This document shows positions 24,909 to 36,300 of a stretch of DNA of 64,000 nucleotides, piece by piece. Source of the DNA: JAIRVZ01 sp031553415 (GTDB lineage: Bacteria; Bacteroidota; Bacteroidia; Bacteroidales; Azobacteroidaceae). The notes beneath the pieces were generated by a model. That model was not told where the DNA came from, made no database searches, and saw only the letters and a program-made list of their open reading frames with translations. Made by a program: the position numbers and the translations under genes. Within the stretch, counting starts at the first letter, position 1; every line of letters starts with the position of its first letter. Location of the stretch: the NCBI GenBank assembly GCA_031553415.1, contig JAVBLO010000027.1, forward strand, positions 9,024 to 73,023, in the 5' to 3' direction.

Positions 24909-26732
24909 ATGAAAAACATTTTCTATTCACTTTTGTTGATGTTAATCATTTTTTCAGGTGTATCTTGTACTGATAAATCATTTCTTGAAGAAACGGTTAC
25001 TTCTGATTTAGATCGGGAAACCATTTTTTCCGACAGTGCCTACACCGAAGGTTTTTTGACTGACATTTATAGATCAATAGGGTTTGATGTTGCCTTGAAT
25101 CGTTTTAAGCCACCCTGGCCGAAGACTATCCAGGCAGGAGGTCTTCAAACAATGTGTGATGAACTTGAATTCAGGGTAATTTCCGATATAACGACAGATG
25201 TGTTGTTTGTTACGGGATCTGTTAACCCTGTGAGTGTGTCGAATGATGTATTTAAAACGTGCTATGAAAATATCCGTAAGGTTAATATCTTTTTTGAAAA
25301 TGTGGATAATTCACCTCTTTCTGCTTCTTTAAGAACAAAATACAAGGCCGAAGCGCGGTTCCTTCGTGCATGGTATTATTTCATTCTGGTGAAACATTAC
25401 GGAGGGGTTCCCTTGATTGGAGATGTCGTGTATGATAAAGATGACGAAATGAAAACAGAGAGGGACACTTACGAAGATTGCATCGATTACATTGTGAAAG
25501 AAACTCAAATGGCTGCCAGAGACCTTACTTCTGTCAAACCGAGAGGACGTTATAACGGAAGAATAGGTAAGGGTGCTTGTTATGCTTTCATTTCAAGGGT
25601 AAAACTTTATGCCGCCAGTCCGTTGTTTAACGGAAGCGATTTTGGTTCGGACGCTCCGGGGTTTAAGCCTGAATTGATTCGTTATCTGGATTATAAAAAA
25701 GAGCGTTGGAAAGAAGCGATGGATTGGGCTGATTCAGTGAGGAATACAGGTTTATATTATGTGCATGTAAATAATACTCCGGTTCCGGGAGAAGGATTTT
25801 ATGAAAAAATGTTTCCTTCAACTTTTACCTATGACAAAAAAGGTAATGGGGTGGATTACTATGCCGGAACAATACTCGAACATAAGAAAGCGGAAAGCAA
25901 TGAACGGGAAAATCTGTTTCAACCGCCTTCCCGTAATTCAGGAGGAGGGGGATATCCCTATCAGGAGTTTGTGGATATGTTCCCAATGAGGAATGGAAAA
26001 GCCATTACCGATCCGGCTTCAGGTTATGATCCGAACAACCCGTATGCCAACCGCGATCCTCGTTTCAAAAATTCGGTTCTCTGTGACCTGGATTCTGTTG
26101 CTGCCTTTATAAGTCAACAGGTGCAAAGGGTTCAGATTTCTATTTACCTGGACAGGGACAATAATAACAAGCCTGCGACTAAAGATGGATTTGGTACAGG
26201 AACACCTACCGGATATTATCCGAATAAAATGGTGCATCGTTTGGTGGATGGTGGTAACGGATTCACTTATCAATCACAATCAATGCCATTGCTGCGTTAT
26301 GAAGAAATACTTCTGAATTATGCAGAAGCTGCTAATGAATGGTATGCCTCTCCAAATAAAGATATTTATGATTGCCTGACCAAAATCAGGGAAGCAGCCG
26401 GAATAGCTCCCGGAACAGATGGTCTGTATGGGTTAAAAACTGGTATGACACAAGAAGAAATGCGGGAAGCCATCCATCTTGAACGACGAATCGAATTGGC
26501 ATTGGAAGGACACCGCTTCTTTGATGTCAGGAGATGGATGATTGCAGATAAAACAGATAACCAAATGATGCATGGGATGAAAATCACAAGGAACACCGAT
26601 AAAACAAATCCGGCATATGATAAGGTGGAGGTGAGAAAGCATGTTTTCAGGAAAGCCATGTATTTATGGCCGATTCCTAATTCGGAAGTATCAAAAGCTC
26701 CGGATAAAATGCTTCAGAATCCTTATTATTAA
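24909..26732 (+). CDS. SusD-like lipoprotein leading the second PUL block
   Basis: A SusD/RagB protein of about 607 residues. The frame opens at ATG 24855, but ATG 24909 (MKNIFYSLLLMLIIFSGVSC) gives a normal lipoprotein signal with Cys at about residue 20. Motifs: YENIRKVNIFFENV, AEARFLRAWYYFILVKHYGGVPLIGD, HLERRIELALEGHRFFDVRRWM, and NPYY at the end. It is followed by DUF5004 (20 bp) and DUF4961 genes and only then by a SusC, so the usual SusC-then-SusD order is reversed. Its barrel partner is probably one of the two SusC proteins downstream (28317 or 33384). Confidence 0.92.
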   Translation: MKNIFYSLLLMLIIFSGVSCTDKSFLEETVTSDLDRETIFSDSAYTEGFLTDIYRSIGFDVALNRFKPPWPKTIQAGGLQTMCDELEFRVISDITTDVLFVTGSVNPVSVSNDVFKTCYENIRKVNIFFENVDNSPLSASLRTKYKAEARFLRAWYYFILVKHYGGVPLIGDVVYDKDDEMKTERDTYEDCIDYIVKETQMAARDLTSVKPRGRYNGRIGKGACYAFISRVKLYAASPLFNGSDFGSDAPGFKPELIRYLDYKKERWKEAMDWADSVRNTGLYYVHVNNTPVPGEGFYEKMFPSTFTYDKKGNGVDYYAGTILEHKKAESNERENLFQPPSRNSGGGGYPYQEFVDMFPMRNGKAITDPASGYDPNNPYANRDPRFKNSVLCDLDSVAAFISQQVQRVQISIYLDRDNNNKPATKDGFGTGTPTGYYPNKMVHRLVDGGNGFTYQSQSMPLLRYEEILLNYAEAANEWYASPNKDIYDCLTKIREAAGIAPGTDGLYGLKTGMTQEEMREAIHLERRIELALEGHRFFDVRRWMIADKTDNQMMHGMKITRNTDKTNPAYDKVEVRKHVFRKAMYLWPIPNSEVSKAPDKMLQNPYY

Positions 26733-26751
26733 TCATTAAAAACACTTCATT

Positions 26752-27210
26752 ATGAAATATATATCAAAAATAAAGAAGGCGGCATGGGTAGTTTTGCTCT
26801 TTTTCATTACATTTTCATGTGATGAATTCCGCGACAATACTCCTGATACCGAAGAGGTATCATTGAGTCCTGCAGGTTCATGGAGAATCATTAAGGCAAC
26901 AAGAAATGGATCCGAAATAACATCCTCTATGGATTTTTCACGTTTCAGGCTTATTTTGAATCACGACGGAACTTACTCGATAGATAATTATTTGCCGTTC
27001 GTAGTGAGTGAAACATCAGGACAATGGAAATTAAACGATCCTTACTATCCTTTCCTTTTGTATTTCTATCAACCCGGAGAAATTGAAAAAGAAACAGTTG
27101 CGAATATGAGTTATCAGATTTATGGTGACAGGCGGCGGATTGTCTTGTCTTTTTCACCCGGTTGCCAAAGCAATACATATTCATATACATTTGAAAAGGG
27201 GACTAACTAA
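26752..27210 (+). CDS. DUF5004-like small lipoprotein
   Basis: A 152-residue lipoprotein (lipobox TFSC, Cys23). A lipocalin-like beta domain follows: SPAGSWRIIKATRNGSEIT, then FRLILNHDGTYSIDNY and SGQWKLND. This fits DUF5004/lipocalin-like proteins that occur in Bacteroidetes PULs next to DUF4961. Function is unknown; binding of a small ligand or glycan at the surface is plausible. Tight spacing (20 bp before, 6 bp after) places it in the SusD operon. Confidence 0.7.
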   Translation: MKYISKIKKAAWVVLLFFITFSCDEFRDNTPDTEEVSLSPAGSWRIIKATRNGSEITSSMDFSRFRLILNHDGTYSIDNYLPFVVSETSGQWKLNDPYYPFLLYFYQPGEIEKETVANMSYQIYGDRRRIVLSFSPGCQSNTYSYTFEKGTN

Positions 27211-27216
27211 TTAAAA

Positions 27217-28293
27217 ATGAAACAGATGAAATCATTAATAAATAGGAAATGGCTTTATATGGGCCTTTCTTTCGTCATGGTATTTGCATGTATGGCCGAA
27301 CAGTGTGTTATCGACACGAATGATGCGAACAACCCTGTCCAGTTCAGTTCTAATACTGTTCAGGCTGGGGATGTTGTGACTATTAAAATGACAGTCGGTA
27401 TTTCAGTGAAGGAGGATTCAAAAGGCGACAGGCTGGTTGTTTCTATACTTGTTCCCAAAGTCTGGAAATTGTCGGAAAAAGACAATGCGAAAGTGACATA
27501 CACGTTGGCAGGAGAAGAATCTGATGTCAGGCCGATGGAATTAATTTCCGATGAAATTTCCCCTAAGCAAGATCAGTGGAAAGGAATGACATGGGGTGAG
27601 TCGCTCATGACAAAATATGGAGTGGTACTGAATATTGAAGGAAGTGATATGGAGTGGATAACTTTCTGGTCGGAACCAAAAGATGTTCAAAACCGGTATA
27701 ATACAAAGGTTTTTGTCACTTTTCAATTAAAAACAAGTAATGATAATATAAGGTGTAAACTCGCATTATATGCCAACAACTCAAATGATGGCATCAGTAA
27801 TGATGACGAACGCCAATTTTTACATAAGTTAACCAACTGCTTTGAAGTGGTGGGTGCGCCAGGTAGTGTTATCGATTTTTGCGAAGACCACCCTAATATG
27901 TCATTGCCTATGTTCGTGGAAAAAAATGACATTGTAACCCTCAGATACAAAAGTGGGGTCAGGGTCGTTAACCACAAAGGAGATACGATCCAAACTGCAT
28001 TATACAATGCTTCAGAGGTTTATTTGAATGCTACCGCTTTTACACTCTCCGGAGCTACTGAAAAATCATATCCGGTATCTCAGACAGGCACAAAAACGTT
28101 CATGGCTAAAGAAGGCGCTTCGTCGAACTATGCTATAACTTTCTGGCCTGCTGATTATTTTGGAATACCTGAAACAGAAGCTATTACCAGAATCGAATAT
28201 TATTTTACAAATGCAGATCAATCAATATATGTAAAAAAATTAAATGATGATGGCTCCCAATCTCCATTTATCTATTTGTTTGAATGCAGGTGA
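27217..28293 (+). CDS. DUF4961 secreted protein
   Basis: A 358-residue secreted protein that I recognise as DUF4961-like from its place after DUF5004 and its sequence features. The signal runs to about residue 28 (FVMVFACMAEQC) with an internal Cys that could be a lipobox (FACM, imperfect). Two beta-sandwich repeats follow: VQAGDVVTIKMTVGISV near residue 46 and KNDIVTLRYKSGVRVVNHKGD near 235, the second apparently a diverged copy of the first. Likely a surface glycan-binding protein. Nothing catalytic is visible. Its end overlaps the first possible ATG (28284) of the SusC. Confidence 0.65.
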   Translation: MKQMKSLINRKWLYMGLSFVMVFACMAEQCVIDTNDANNPVQFSSNTVQAGDVVTIKMTVGISVKEDSKGDRLVVSILVPKVWKLSEKDNAKVTYTLAGEESDVRPMELISDEISPKQDQWKGMTWGESLMTKYGVVLNIEGSDMEWITFWSEPKDVQNRYNTKVFVTFQLKTSNDNIRCKLALYANNSNDGISNDDERQFLHKLTNCFEVVGAPGSVIDFCEDHPNMSLPMFVEKNDIVTLRYKSGVRVVNHKGDTIQTALYNASEVYLNATAFTLSGATEKSYPVSQTGTKTFMAKEGASSNYAITFWPADYFGIPETEAITRIEYYFTNADQSIYVKKLNDDGSQSPFIYLFECR

Positions 28294-28316
28294 CACATGC
28301 AGAATATCAATTTATT

Positions 28317-31300
28317 ATGTCGAAACTAAAAACAGAATTTATGTACAATACAATATATAAAGGATTCAGCAAGAGCATCTTCTTGTTAGCAGCAATATGG
28401 ATGTTATTCGCATTTATACCTGTTCATGCTCAGAGCGACACAGCCAAAGTTTCCGGAGGTGTGGTTATTGATCAATATGGGACTCCGGTGCCGGGTGTTG
28501 AAGTATCTGTTAAAGATAAAAGATTTCAAGTTGTTACTAAAGAAGATGGATCGTTTGATCTTGATTTTAAACAAGGCGATATACTTACATTTTCCCATAC
28601 CAGTTACTTATATAAGGAAGAAAAAGTGAAAAAGGCAGATGCCGGAAAAGTTTTGAAAATTCGTTTGGATAACAAAAGATTGAAAGATGAAGAAGCAAAA
28701 ACTTTGGATGCGCTTTACAGGAAAGTTGATAAGGAAAGCTTTCTGGGAGCAGTGGCAACTATTTATACAGACCAATTAACTACAACATTGGCAAGTAATA
28801 TCACTGCGGCTTTACCTGGTAGAATGCAGGGATTATATACATCCCAGAATTTTGGAATCAATCTCCCTTACATCAACGGATGGGGAGATCCTAATGCTGC
28901 AGCCGGCATGCTTCCCGACAACAATTACATGTTTTCTTTATCTTCAAGGGGAACAACTCCTGTTGTGTATGTTGACGGGGTTCAACGTGATTTCACTTCC
29001 GTAGACCCTGAAGGCATAGAATCAGTATCCATACAAAAAGATGCTTTGTCGGGTATCATGTTAGGAGGAAGAAGCTCCAACAGCGTTTTGTTGATAACGA
29101 CAAAAGAACCTGTAAAAAGCGGCTTCCAGCTATCCTTTACTGGTAAATATGGTGTTCAGAAGCCTGTAAAAATGCCGGATCCCTTATCTGCCGACCAATA
29201 TTCATATTTGCTGAACGAGGCATTGACCAACGAGGGGAATCCACCGGTTTATACTTATAACGATTTTGAGGCTTACAGAACAGGAAGCGATCCTTACGGG
29301 CATCCGAATGTGAACTGGTATGACCAGGTGTTGGATAAAAGTTCTCCTATCCAGTCATACACATTGAATGCTACCGGAGGAAACGATATCGTACAATATT
29401 TTATCAATTTGGGTTATTTCAATGAAGAAGGATTGTTCAAAACTTCTTCGCAGAATTCATACAACACGAATTATTCATACGACCGGTATTTAATCACATC
29501 AAAAATCAATGTAAAAGTTACTGACGATTTGAAAGTCGGGGCAACCATATTGGGAAGAATCCAGAATGATAACCAACCGGGCGGCTCTGGCGGAGGCATG
29601 TTTAATATATTGACCTCATTATACAACACGACTCCCAATAATGCATATCCGGTCTATAATGCGAATGGTTCTTACGGAGGAAACCAATCTTTTCCGGTCA
29701 ACCTGTTGGCTAATACTCTTGGATCGGGTTATGCGAGCAGTAATGCACGCGATGCAATGGCGAATGTAACTGTAAATTATGATTTACACGCACTTTTGAA
29801 AGGACTTTCTTTTTCTGCCCAGGGTAATATCACAACCCAAAGCCGTTCTTCATTGATGCGATACAAACAATCGCAGGTATTCCAATACAAAGGAATTGAT
29901 GAAAATGGAAAATTGTTATATCAATCTTATGGAACGTCTGTTCCGCAATCAAATGATTATGTGCCGGTTTCCAATGCACAACAAATGTATGGACAATTGG
30001 CTTTCAATTATAAAACGAATATAAGAAAACACGGAATCAATGCCATGTTACTGGGAGATGTCCAGGAAGTATTGATTAATTATTTACTTCCGAAAAAATT
30101 CGGGAACATCAACGGAAGAGTGGATTACGATTTCGACAAGAGATATTTTGTACAAGCAGCAATTTCCGAAACCTATTATAACAGGTTTGCTCCTGATGAA
30201 CAGTGGGGAACATTTTATGCTTTCGGATTGGGTTGGGATGTAAGCCGCGAGAAATTTATGGCCGGGCTGGATTGGTTAAACCAGTTAAAATTCCGGGGAG
30301 TATATGGGAAAACAGGAAATCTGGGCGGTTCGGAAGGAGACAACTATTTTACATGGAGAGAAGGTTATGTAGGGGGCAATGCTCATGCATACGGGTCGTA
30401 TGGTTTCGGTACAAGCGGTGGTGTGATTGAATCAGTTTATGAATTCCAGAGAATGTTGGTGAACAAACACATGACTTACGAAAAAGCCCATAAAGTGAAT
30501 GTCGGGACCGATATCGCCGTATTGAACAATACTATCAAGTTCAATGCCGATTTTTACCATGACAACTATTATGATTTATTGATGACAAGAGGGAAGAGCA
30601 CTTCCTTGGCCGGTTTGTATTATCCTTTGGAAAATATAGGTAAAGTTCTGAGGAAGGGTGCCGAGTTAGCTATTACTTATCAGGATCATATCGCTGATTT
30701 CAACTATTTTATTACTGCCAACTGGACACGCGAACAATCTGAATTGGTGTTCATAGACGAGCAGGAACAACTGGCCGATAATTTGAAAAGAACAGGTAAA
30801 CCTGCCGGTACAATGTTCGGATTGATTTGCGATGGTTTTTTCCAGTCCCAGGAAGAAATTAATAATTCTGCATTGATTCCGGGACAAACCATCCGACCGG
30901 GAGACCTGAAATACAGGGATATGCCTAATAAATTGGATGCAAACGGAAATCTGGTCGGTGATGGTGTAATTGACCAATACGATTTGGTGCCTGTCGGATT
31001 TGACAAACCATTAAAATATTTCGGACTTAACTTCGGATTTGAATATCGCGGAATAGAATTTTCCATGTTATGGCAGGGTGCTTATGACCGTGATATCTAT
31101 TTATCAGATTCCGGAACATGGTTTATCTCCGGATTCCAGCAAGTAGACAAAGCTTATGGACAAGCTTATACTCACCTGTTAGGACGATGGACTCCTGAAA
31201 CTGCAGAAACAGCTACTTTCCCCCGTCTTAAACCCAATGGGAATACCTATAACAATTCCCCTCTTAACGGATACAACTCTTTCTGGGTAAGATCAGGAAA

Positions 31301-31511
31301 TTACATCCGCTTGAAAAATGTCAGTGTCGGATATTCCCTTCCCGATTCCTTCTGCCGCAACCATTTTGGCGGAGTGAGGGTGAAATTATTTGTTGACGGA
31401 CAAAATCTCTTGACAAAGGCGGCTTGCAGTTTGGTTGATCCTGAAGTGATGGACTTTTCTAACTATCCCATGTTGAAAGGTTTTAATTTCGGTGTTAATG
31501 TTAAATTCTAA
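28317..31511 (+). CDS. SusC-like TonB-dependent outer membrane transporter
   Basis: A SusC of about 1064 residues without STN. Possible starts are ATG 28284 (overlapping the previous gene), 28317 and 28341; 28317 avoids the overlap, and 28341 gives the shortest signal peptide (MYNTIYKGFSKSIFLLAAIW). Then comes a carboxypeptidase-regulatory-like domain (GGVVIDQYGTPVPGVEVSV). The plug has VVYVDGVQRDFTSVDPEGIESVS, and the barrel ends in GVNVKF. The RGF plug motif is replaced by SSRGTTPVVYVDG. The segment ALYRKVDKESFLGAVATIYTD replaces the usual VVVGYG TonB box region, so its energising contact may differ. The SusD 12 bp downstream is its probable partner. Confidence 0.92.
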   Translation: MSKLKTEFMYNTIYKGFSKSIFLLAAIWMLFAFIPVHAQSDTAKVSGGVVIDQYGTPVPGVEVSVKDKRFQVVTKEDGSFDLDFKQGDILTFSHTSYLYKEEKVKKADAGKVLKIRLDNKRLKDEEAKTLDALYRKVDKESFLGAVATIYTDQLTTTLASNITAALPGRMQGLYTSQNFGINLPYINGWGDPNAAAGMLPDNNYMFSLSSRGTTPVVYVDGVQRDFTSVDPEGIESVSIQKDALSGIMLGGRSSNSVLLITTKEPVKSGFQLSFTGKYGVQKPVKMPDPLSADQYSYLLNEALTNEGNPPVYTYNDFEAYRTGSDPYGHPNVNWYDQVLDKSSPIQSYTLNATGGNDIVQYFINLGYFNEEGLFKTSSQNSYNTNYSYDRYLITSKINVKVTDDLKVGATILGRIQNDNQPGGSGGGMFNILTSLYNTTPNNAYPVYNANGSYGGNQSFPVNLLANTLGSGYASSNARDAMANVTVNYDLHALLKGLSFSAQGNITTQSRSSLMRYKQSQVFQYKGIDENGKLLYQSYGTSVPQSNDYVPVSNAQQMYGQLAFNYKTNIRKHGINAMLLGDVQEVLINYLLPKKFGNINGRVDYDFDKRYFVQAAISETYYNRFAPDEQWGTFYAFGLGWDVSREKFMAGLDWLNQLKFRGVYGKTGNLGGSEGDNYFTWREGYVGGNAHAYGSYGFGTSGGVIESVYEFQRMLVNKHMTYEKAHKVNVGTDIAVLNNTIKFNADFYHDNYYDLLMTRGKSTSLAGLYYPLENIGKVLRKGAELAITYQDHIADFNYFITANWTREQSELVFIDEQEQLADNLKRTGKPAGTMFGLICDGFFQSQEEINNSALIPGQTIRPGDLKYRDMPNKLDANGNLVGDGVIDQYDLVPVGFDKPLKYFGLNFGFEYRGIEFSMLWQGAYDRDIYLSDSGTWFISGFQQVDKAYGQAYTHLLGRWTPETAETATFPRLKPNGNTYNNSPLNGYNSFWVRSGNYIRLKNVSVGYSLPDSFCRNHFGGVRVKLFVDGQNLLTKAACSLVDPEVMDFSNYPMLKGFNFGVNVKF

Positions 31512-31523
31512 ATACCCTGGAAA

Positions 31524-33335
31524 ATGAAAAATATGATTCTGAATAAATATTTTATTATAGGTTTAATTCTATTGTTTTCGCTGGCATCTTGTAACGATTA
31601 CGAAGATGTTCCTGTTGAAATTACGACAATTGACTATGTTTTTGATGCTACCGATTCTTTAGGATTCAGGGCCCAAGGTTACCTGGCCGATATGTATAGC
31701 AAAATGTACAATGGACATGAACGTTTCAAACCAACTTATGGTATTAACCAAACCAGCTATCTGGAGGCGGCTACCGACAATGCCATATCTTCTGTAGTGG
31801 GAACGGATAATGATGTTATGCGGCTGGGACTTGGAAACTATTCATCTTCCAACATGGTGGCGGAAGAGATGTCGTCTGTTTGGTCGGCTTACTACGCAGG
31901 AATACGCCAGGCCAATGTTTTCATCAAACATATTGATGATGTTCCTCTGCTGGCCAAATACACTAACGATTTGAGAGAAACATATCCATTGAACAGAGCG
32001 TGGAAGGCAGAAGCACGGTTTTTACGGGCATTATATTATTTCGAATTGGTTAAACGATTTGGAGGAGTTCCCCTGATGGGTGACCGGATTTCCGAACTGA
32101 GCGATAACCTGGAGTTATCCCGTAATTCGTATGCCGATTGTATTGATTATATCGTAGCAGAATTAGACGATATCAAAGACAGTTTGCGGGTACTCCCGCT
32201 TTCAGACCCCACAACCGTAGGTTTTGTTGCTACTAAAAATGCGGCATTGGCTTTAAAAAGCAGGGTTTTACTTTATGCAGCCAGTCCCCTTTTCAATGAA
32301 AAATCAATTGAACCTGATAATGAATTGGTAGGGTATACAAATGTTCAGCCGGATGCTGTAAAAGAAAGATGGGCAAAAGCATCCAAGGCAGCCAAGGAGT
32401 TTATTGATACTTATGGCGATAACGGGCAAAAAATACATGGTTTGACTTCCGATTTCCTGAACATATTCCTTGCCGATTATCCTGCCAATAAAGAAGTAAT
32501 TTTTGTAAGGTATGGAGGCAATGGAAATTATCTGGAAAAAACAATAGGGCCGATTGGTTTTAGTCTGCCTGCAGCTATGGGTGAAGGAATGTGCAGCCCC
32601 ACTCAAGACCTGGTAGACGCATTCCCTATGAAAGACGGGAAATCTATAAAAGAATCCACAGCATACGATAGTACCAGTTTGAATATGTACAAAAACCGTG
32701 ACCCTCGTTTGGGATACACGATCTTGTATCAAGGTTCCACATGGTTAAAAACAAAAATGGAATTGTTTGAAGGTGGAATTAACAACCCTTCCGGGCAAAC
32801 CAAGAAAACAAAAACAGGCTATTACATGCGTAAATTTATGCAGAAAGCCGAAAATTCGGAAACTTACGGAAATGCCAACCACAGGTGGATAATGTTTCGT
32901 TATGCGGAAATACTTCTTAATTATGCCGAAGCGGAAAATGAAGTCCGTGAAAAACCCAATCAACCTGATGAAACCATTATAGACGCCTTGATAGCATTAC
33001 GGAAAAGAGCCGGTATAGACATGGGCCGTAATGGTTATTATGGATTGAATCCGAATATGACTAAAGAAGAAATGAGGAAAGCTATCCAGAATGAACGGAG
33101 GATCGAATTGGCTTTTGAAGAACACCGTTTCTTCGATATACGCAGGTGGAGAATAGCCGAAGAAGTATATAAAAAGCCTCTCCGCCGTGTTGTTATCAAC
33201 AAGGAAGGAACTACATATACAGTTAATATCGCTCCTGTTTTGTCGGTGACATTCGATCCTAAGAGAAATTTGCATCCGATTCCTTATCCGGAAGTGATAA
33301 AAAATAAGAATATGAAACAAAATCCGGGCTGGTAA
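31524..33335 (+). CDS. SusD-like surface glycan-binding lipoprotein
   Basis: A 603-residue SusD/RagB lipoprotein (lipobox LASC, Cys23; MKNMILNKYFIIGLILLFSL). Landmarks: YYAGIRQANVFIKHI, AEARFLRALYYFELVKRFGGVPLMGD, NERRIELAFEEHRFFDIRRWR and C-terminal NPGW. It follows a SusC by 12 bp, the standard pair order. It is closer in pattern to the 24909 SusD than to the one at 3933 (shared LRY/MFRYAEILLNYAEA and DPRL/F), which suggests that the two SusC/SusD sets of this block arose by duplication. Confidence 0.94.
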   Translation: MKNMILNKYFIIGLILLFSLASCNDYEDVPVEITTIDYVFDATDSLGFRAQGYLADMYSKMYNGHERFKPTYGINQTSYLEAATDNAISSVVGTDNDVMRLGLGNYSSSNMVAEEMSSVWSAYYAGIRQANVFIKHIDDVPLLAKYTNDLRETYPLNRAWKAEARFLRALYYFELVKRFGGVPLMGDRISELSDNLELSRNSYADCIDYIVAELDDIKDSLRVLPLSDPTTVGFVATKNAALALKSRVLLYAASPLFNEKSIEPDNELVGYTNVQPDAVKERWAKASKAAKEFIDTYGDNGQKIHGLTSDFLNIFLADYPANKEVIFVRYGGNGNYLEKTIGPIGFSLPAAMGEGMCSPTQDLVDAFPMKDGKSIKESTAYDSTSLNMYKNRDPRLGYTILYQGSTWLKTKMELFEGGINNPSGQTKKTKTGYYMRKFMQKAENSETYGNANHRWIMFRYAEILLNYAEAENEVREKPNQPDETIIDALIALRKRAGIDMGRNGYYGLNPNMTKEEMRKAIQNERRIELAFEEHRFFDIRRWRIAEEVYKKPLRRVVINKEGTTYTVNIAPVLSVTFDPKRNLHPIPYPEVIKNKNMKQNPGW

Positions 33336-33383
33336 TAGCGGGTGATGTTTATCAATTTTTTAATTACTCATACAATTGATGAT

Positions 33384-36300
33384 ATGAAAAGACTTATTTT
33401 ATTATTTATAAGCATACAATCCTTTTTCTTTGCATTTGCCCAAGGGCCTTCACAGGTAAGAGGTACAGTATATTCCAGTGATGGAGAAACGCTGATAGGT
33501 GTAACTGTTACTGTCGAAGGTAAATCTATCGGAACGGTAACCGATATGGATGGAGTTTATCATATAGCAGCGAAGCCGGGCGATAAATTATCGTTTTCTT
33601 ATTTAGGCTACAAAAAAGAAATCGTGTCGGTGAAAGGCAGTGTCGTTAATGTCACACTTGTTCCCGACCAGACTAGCCTTGAAGAAGTGCTCGTTGTGGG
33701 ATACGGCCAGGTGAAACGTCTTACGATGACCGGATCTGTGAGTGGTATTTCTGCAAAAGAAATCAGAACCGTCCCGACAGCGAGTATACAGAATACCCTG
33801 TCCGGAAGATTGCCCGGATTTTTCTCCCAACAAAGTTCCGGGCAACCGGGAAAGGATGCTTCCGACTTCTTTATCAGGGGTATAAGTTCATTGAACAATA
33901 ATGATGAAAACAATGGGAACAGGCCTCTTATTATTGTGGATGACGTGCAATATTCTTACGACCAGTTGAAACAGATCAATGTCAATGAAATAGAAAGTAT
34001 ATCTATTCTTAAAGATGCTTCAACAACAGCTATTTATGGTATCAAAGGCGCTAACGGGGTATTGGTGGTGAAAACAAGGAGAGGATCTACGGGCGCTCCT
34101 CAGATTAATCTGAGACTTGAGTCGGGGGTTGCCATGCCGGTTCGCACTCCAAAGTTTCTGGACGCATATACTACTGCCGGCTTGGTCAATGAAGCTTACC
34201 GCAATGACGGTTTATTGGACCAGGTTCCATTTTCGGAAGGAGATTTAGAACTTTTCCGTACAGGACAAGACCCTTACGGACATCCTGATGTAAATTGGTA
34301 TAATGAAATTTTCAAAAAATATTCTTTCCAGGAAAATGCAAACCTGGATATCGGAGGCGGTACTGAAAAAGTAAAATATTTTATAACAGGGGGTTTTTTC
34401 ACCCAAAATGGCTTGGTCCGCAATTTCAACGACCCTCATGGAGAATTAAATACAAACTATTTCTACAGGAGATTTAATTTACGTACGAACCTTGATTTCC
34501 AGATATCTAAAACACTGTCGATGCGCTTGGATATGAATACCCGTTTTATGAATATCAATGAGCCCGGCAATTTTAATGCTGTAGGTGAAATCTATGATTT
34601 TTCGAAGATGAGGCCATATTCTGCTCCGGTAATGAATCCGAACGGAACTTATGCATACCATTATAATATGCCCAGTTCGGAAACGGAGTTACCTACGCTT
34701 AACGCCCGTCTGGCGAATGAAGGTTATAAAAGAACAAGGAGATATGACGCGAATATATTGTATTCGGCAACTCAAAAACTGGATTTCATTACAAAAGGAA
34801 TGTATGCTGCCGTACAGGTCGCATACTCCAGTATCGATGAAAATCACCGGAAAATGACAAGGGGAGCCGATCAATATCCGAGCTACCATTATGATTCTCA
34901 AACAGATTCATATAGTATCAATCCGAGAAATAATAAAACGTACGCCTATTCACCTTACAATTTATCCGGATCGGATGTTCTTCTCGATCTTGTATCTAAA
35001 TACAATTCGGATATATCCGCCCGTTTGCATTATGACCAGACATTCAATAGAGATCATGTCTTCAAAGGAATGTTTATGTACAACAGGCAAAGTGCAACAG
35101 ATAAAAAAGAGGTGCCTGCAAATTTTGAGAGCTTTACATTATCTACAAGTTATAATTATAAAAACAAGTATTTGGTCGACTTTAATATGGCTTATAATGG
35201 TACGGACAGATTCGGGAAAAACAACCGTTACGGATTTTTCCCGGCCGGAGGTATTGCCTATAACATTGCAGAAGAAGATTTTTTCCGTACTAAATTCAGC
35301 CAGATTCAAATGTTGAAATTCAGAGCGTCTTTAGGTATAGTAGGATCTGATGTCGCTCCGGGAGGACGATATATTTACAGGCAGCAATATAAACAAGATG
35401 GCAAATATTATTTCGCAGAAGAAAAGGATTCGAATGGCGATGCTAATAATGCGTACCATGAAGAAGCTTTGGGAAATGATAATGTGACATGGGAAAAGAA
35501 CAGGAAGTTAAACCTGGCTGTCGACGCTAATTTCCTGAACAAATTCTCTCTGACATTCGAAACATTCTTCGATTATCGCTATGATCAATTGGTTGAAAAA
35601 GAAAATGTATCTTTAATACTGGGACAAAAACTTCCGCCTACAAACTCAGGAGAAACCCAAAACCGCGGATTTGATGGACAATTCGGTTATCAGGACAAGT
35701 TCGGAGAAGTGGAGTTCAATACCAATTTAGTATTCTCTTATGCAAAAAATAAGATACTTTATATGGCGGAACCTGATCTGCGCTATCCTTGGTTATATAA
35801 AACAGGGAGACCTATTGGCCAACCGTTCGGATACCTTTTTGACGGTTATTATACCCAGCAGGATATAGCAACAATAGAAGCAGAGAAAAATTCTCTTGTT
35901 AAAACGGTTCCTGCACCAGAGATACCGGTTCAGGCCGGAGACTTGAAATACAAGGATTTGAATAAGGATGGAGTAATTGATGACTATGATAAGGCTCCGA
36001 TCGGTAAACCCAACCTGCCGACTACCAACCTCGGATTGACAATCGGCGCCATGTATAAAGGATTTTCTGTCAGTGTCTTGTTTCAGGGAGCTTTCAATTA
36101 TAGTTTTGATGTTATAGGCACAGGTATAGAATCTTTTAAGAGCCAGTTTCAACCTGTTCATGAGAAGCGTTGGACTCAAGAAAGGGTGGATCAGGGATTA
36201 CCTGTCGAATTTCCTCGTTTGACAACACTTCCATCCACAATCAACAGCAGTGGCGGATATCCTTCGGATTATTGGTTGGTGAATGCTTATTACATTCGTC

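Noticed and set aside
26752..28293. Broken SusC remnants between SusD and SusC
   Set aside because: Both genes are intact lipoprotein or secreted frames with coherent beta domains (DUF5004- and DUF4961-like), so they are real genes and not debris.
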